A stretch of DNA of 64,000 nucleotides from assembly GCA_009809945.1 (NCBI GenBank), contig WTPW01000930.1, positions 1 to 64,000 on the forward strand, in the 5' to 3' direction. The stretch comes from Gigaspora margarita. Taxonomy: Eukaryota > Glomeromycota > Glomeromycetes > Diversisporales > Gigasporaceae. Each line of letters starts with the position of its first letter. Within the stretch, counting starts at the first letter, position 1. The notes under the pieces are model-generated. The model did no database searches, was not told where the DNA came from, and was given only the letters and a program-made list of their open reading frames with translations. A program made the translations under genes and the position numbers. Below are positions 61,216-64,000 of this stretch, piece by piece.

Positions 61216-61877
61216 TCTAAAAATGAAAATCTTGACGTTTTCATTTCATCAATACATTTGATCAATTTATTACTATTAGTATTAGTTAGTTAATTTAAAG
61301 TTTCAATATTTTCGGACTTTCGGTATTTTATTTCTTTAAATTGGAAAACAAATAAAATTTTTGTGAATTGTCAAGTAATCCGTGCATTCGGAATAATCAG
61401 CTGACTATAAATGTTTTCATATCGTTACTTGATAAGGTTACATATTTCACATCTTGGTTAGTTCTATCTTGTTTATACGTCACGTACATGTTGATGAGTC
61501 ATCACTGATGATTCAACATAATTGATTACAAGCCTGAAAATTGAAAGTGTTTTTCATCAATTCCATAAATGTCCAACAAATTTTAAATATTTATGTTTAA
61601 GTACCCAGAACTATTGTCCACATGACGACACTTAGGGGGTTAAAGTTTACACAATCACCTGAAAAAAAAACATATTGTTCGTAGATATTAGTAAAGATTT
61701 ATTTATTATTCACTGTCATTTCAAATGATTATTAATTAACCGAAACTATTAGATAAATGATCTTAATCAACCCGAAACTATTAGATAATTTATCTTGATT
61801 ATTTTAATGAACTTTAAATTTTAAATATAAATAGACAGTTTGGTTTCGTTTGCTTTTTTTTTACTCTTTCTTCATTT

Positions 61878-62225
61878 ATGATTATAAGAAATAACAATAT
61901 GACTTTTAATGAAATAAATAACTTCGTTTCTTATATTAACGGTCCAATAGTTTTTCCAAGAATTTTTAGAATTAATATTAATTCGCATATTCAAAATTCA
62001 CAATACACAAATACGAGAAATCGTAATCGTAATCGTGATCGTATTACAGCTTATAAATTAGTTAAAAAACGAATTTCTGAAGAAGGTTTTTTAATAAATG
62101 TCACAAATGCCAGGGTTATTGGACAATCTACGAATATAATATGGAGGAATTTATCCCCTGCTGAAAAAAATATCTTTCGTAATTATGCAATTCAAATTTC
62201 CTCCATTATCGGTAATAGAAACTGA
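61878..62225 (+). CDS. MATA-HMG-type HMG-box protein, 115 aa
   Basis: This is an uninterrupted 115-codon frame that I read as a single HMG-box protein. Residues about 50-115 look like the box: an Arg/Asn-rich basic stretch (RNRNRNRDRITAYKLVKKR), then an Ala-Arg-Val-Ile-Gly segment, then the diagnostic WRNLSPAEK turn before a final helix. HMG boxes of this family bend AT-rich DNA, and relatives are the MATA-HMG mating-type-like transcription factors that are strongly amplified in Rhizophagus genomes (family knowledge). The nuclear role is inferred. The start was chosen because the ATG follows a T-rich, pyrimidine-rich leader with no in-frame upstream extension; a second ATG eight codons in (MTFNEI) is a credible alternative start. 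No intron is needed. Unlike everything to the left, the frame has no stops and ordinary fungal codons. The next neighbour is about 1.7 kb downstream on the other strand. Sequence alone does not show expression. Confidence 0.8.
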   Translation: MIIRNNNMTFNEINNFVSYINGPIVFPRIFRININSHIQNSQYTNTRNRNRNRDRITAYKLVKKRISEEGFLINVTNARVIGQSTNIIWRNLSPAEKNIFRNYAIQISSIIGNRN

Positions 62226-62229
62226 TACA

Positions 62230-63880
62230 AACTTTCGTCTTTGGCAAAATCATTAACACAAAATTTTTCTGGCAAAAATTTTTCGCTACTATAATAGAAC
62301 TTTAAGAATTTCGTACCTTTTTTTTACAAATTTCGCATCTTTTTTTTTTTATAAATTTTGTACCTTTTTTTTTTTTATAAAAATAATTTGGCAAATCTGA
62401 ATATATGCGTAAGATTTTATTATAGAAGTAAAATAATAATTATGTTTAAATTCTTATGAAATACTACATATCACCAGTAGTGATCGATCATCACCGACAA
62501 TGACTTTACTATGAAAATTTAGGGTTAGGGTTAGGTATAAAGGTCCAAATTTATCTTGTACAAGGTTTTTTTGGGTTCTGAACATTTTTACTTAGACCAA
62601 TAGCTTAGCACGTTGTTGAGGTATAGAAACACTAGTGATGATTTCAAGTGGTGATAAATAGCAAGCCTCAATTAAATATTTAAATATTTAATAGTTGAGT
62701 TTAAATATTTAATAGATAAGTTGTTAAATGATGTTATATGTAGAATTATTGTTTATTTTATCAAATAAATTTAAAATAGTGGCTAATTCCGATGTTAATC
62801 TATCTAAAATTTGGTTTAATTGAATAGTTTGTTATTAAAAGAACTTTTTTTTAATTATTGCGAATCAAACTAAAAATGAGAAAAAAACAAATATTTAAAA
62901 CTAGAACAATTTATTGACTAATTTGATTGATTTATAATAAATCTCATCACAAAATTTTTTTACTAGGTACGTAGGTACGTACAGTACATACATACGTTTA
63001 CGTATCAGTTCATAAAATTTAAAATATACTTTCTGTTGAATTTGAGTTCAATGGTGGTTTGGAACGTTTCTATAAACTTTACCATTGAAAATCAAGTTTA
63101 GATATTAACATTATTGTTACATTGTTTCAAAAATTCCTATTAGGTAATTTTTAAATGTAGTAAATTTAAAGCCTGTCCTTTATTCATTATGAAATACCGG
63201 AGTTTTTTTAATCATGTGATGATCTGCCAGTCGCTGTACTTACCAAAAAAAGTTAATAATCTGGTCATATGAATAAAAATTTTTCATAGCCTGGTACTAT
63301 AATAATTTAAATTAATATTTCTAATTTTTTCATAATTTATAAATCCAAAGGATTAGAAATATATACTAACACCTTTGTTATTAAAAGTGTTTCTTAAACT
63401 AAGTCTTTTAAATAAAACATGGTAGATTCCCACGCACATACCCTGTAAAATCTTAGATATTCTTTCTTCCTTTCGATAAAAACATATCAGTAGCCGAATA
63501 TAATGTGTAACAATCCTCATAGGTCCAGTGACAATGCAGTTTGTTGGGCTATTGTTGTCGTTCACGGAAAAATACACTCAATTAACTCCGGGATTCAATG
63601 CAGATTTGCTCAGCACATGTAAAAATTTACTAATTGTGTTACCAATGAAAAAACAAGTACGTACGTACGTACGTATGATGATCTAATCTACCGCATTGTT
63701 TTTTTGACATATTCTCTACAATATATATTGTGGACATGCGAGAGAAACAATTGACTAGCACTTAATTGATGTTAGATTGATCGGATGATTTCCATTATAA
63801 TATTAATTTTAAGCAGCATAACTTATATGTAAATTTTATTTATGTAATACGTACAAACATAAACTTTAATTTAAATTTCG
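62230..63880. other. Intergenic region right of the HMG gene
   Basis: Contains TTAGGGTTAGGGTTAGG (62519-62535) with nearby inverted ATCACCAGTAGTGAT words (62470, 62635) that hint at a MITE, and TACG microsatellites. A 74-codon minus frame at 63353-63577 has no recognisable domain. Confidence 0.4.
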
Positions 63881-63886
63881 TATAAA

Positions 63887-64000
63887 TTATAAAGAAATTA
63901 ATCTTTGCTCTTCGACTAATCTTTGTTGTAATACAGTAATAGCGTATAATCGGTCAAATATAGAGCCATCCCCCGGAAGGGTTTGCAATATATTCTGGTT
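63887..64000 (-). CDS. 3' end of an unidentified protein gene, cut by the window edge
   Basis: The minus strand is open from the right edge for 37 codons to a TAA at 63887-63889. The peptide reads NQNILQTLPGDGSIFDRLYA, then ITVLQQRLVEEQRLISL. The composition (balanced codons, Gln/Glu/Leu-rich amphipathic C-terminus that could form a helix) is unlike the low-complexity frames found elsewhere in the window. A run this short can be open by chance, and I do not recognise a family. It could also be the last exon of a spliced gene. The start and most of the protein lie beyond the window. The following 3' region (to the left) is AT-rich and unremarkable. Confidence 0.45.
   Translation of the reverse strand, partial: NQNILQTLPGDGSIFDRLYAITVLQQRLVEEQRLISL

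Noticed and set aside
63353-63577. 74-codon minus frame
   Set aside because: No domain or start context. It may be chance; the region is noted as intergenic.
1-64000. CRISPR arrays or bacterial operons
   Set aside because: Tandem repeats here are degenerate and lack unique equal-length spacers. Introns, SINEs and LINEs show eukaryotic nuclear DNA.

Overview
The window reads as repeat-dense nuclear DNA of an arbuscular mycorrhizal fungus (Glomeromycotina, most likely a Rhizophagus species). This is an inference. It rests on the very AT-rich, CpG-poor sequence, a small MATA-HMG-type HMG-box gene, a decayed kinase with the Cys-rich leader typical of the expanded Rhizophagus kinase families, a TPR relic, and decayed LINEs. 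There is no bacterial gene organisation, rRNA or CRISPR. Two assembly gaps (21067-21605 and 40563-40735) are runs of N.

From 1 to about 55 kb I find no intact gene. A long decayed LINE (about 11.0-19.1 kb: RRM-like ORF1, APE endonuclease, YADD reverse transcriptase, RNase H, Cys/His motif) has a 1.09-kb poly(A) retroposon inserted in its endonuclease domain. A related 1.11-kb retroposon sits in a foldback element at 37.5-39.1 kb. Three tRNA-headed SINE-like elements (29.8, 42.8 and 49.3 kb) have 13-16 bp target-site duplications (TSDs), and a fourth degenerate relative lies at 3.9-4.6 kb. A 5'-truncated LINE lies at 27.8-28.6 kb. Many elements with terminal inverted repeats (TIRs) can be delimited: hAT-type (19391-20132 and 46788-48306, perfect 8-bp TSDs), pogo/Tc1-type with TA duplications, Harbinger-like pairs with TAA duplications, and long foldbacks. 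Several are nested two or three deep.

Three TIR-bounded elements (6.7-9.6, 22.5-23.7 and 25.0-27.0 kb) have different termini but the same internal plan: a very T-rich block followed, in one polarity, by degenerate tandem repeats. The blocks at 36.1-36.9 and 40.4-41.5 kb look alike but I found no termini for them. Two elements with unrelated TIRs (5.9 and 47.3 kb) share one foldback core. I consider these the most novel observations.

At 51.2-53.4 kb lie a TPR relic (+) and a three-exon kinase pseudogene (-). The stops of the pseudogene all fit C-to-T changes. From about 55 kb to the right end the sequence is less monotonous and visibly richer in CG. The only intact protein gene I support lies there (HMG-box, 61878-62225), and the 3' end of another probable gene runs off the right edge (63887-64000, minus). 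The layout suggests a boundary between a decayed repeat compartment and a gene-bearing one.
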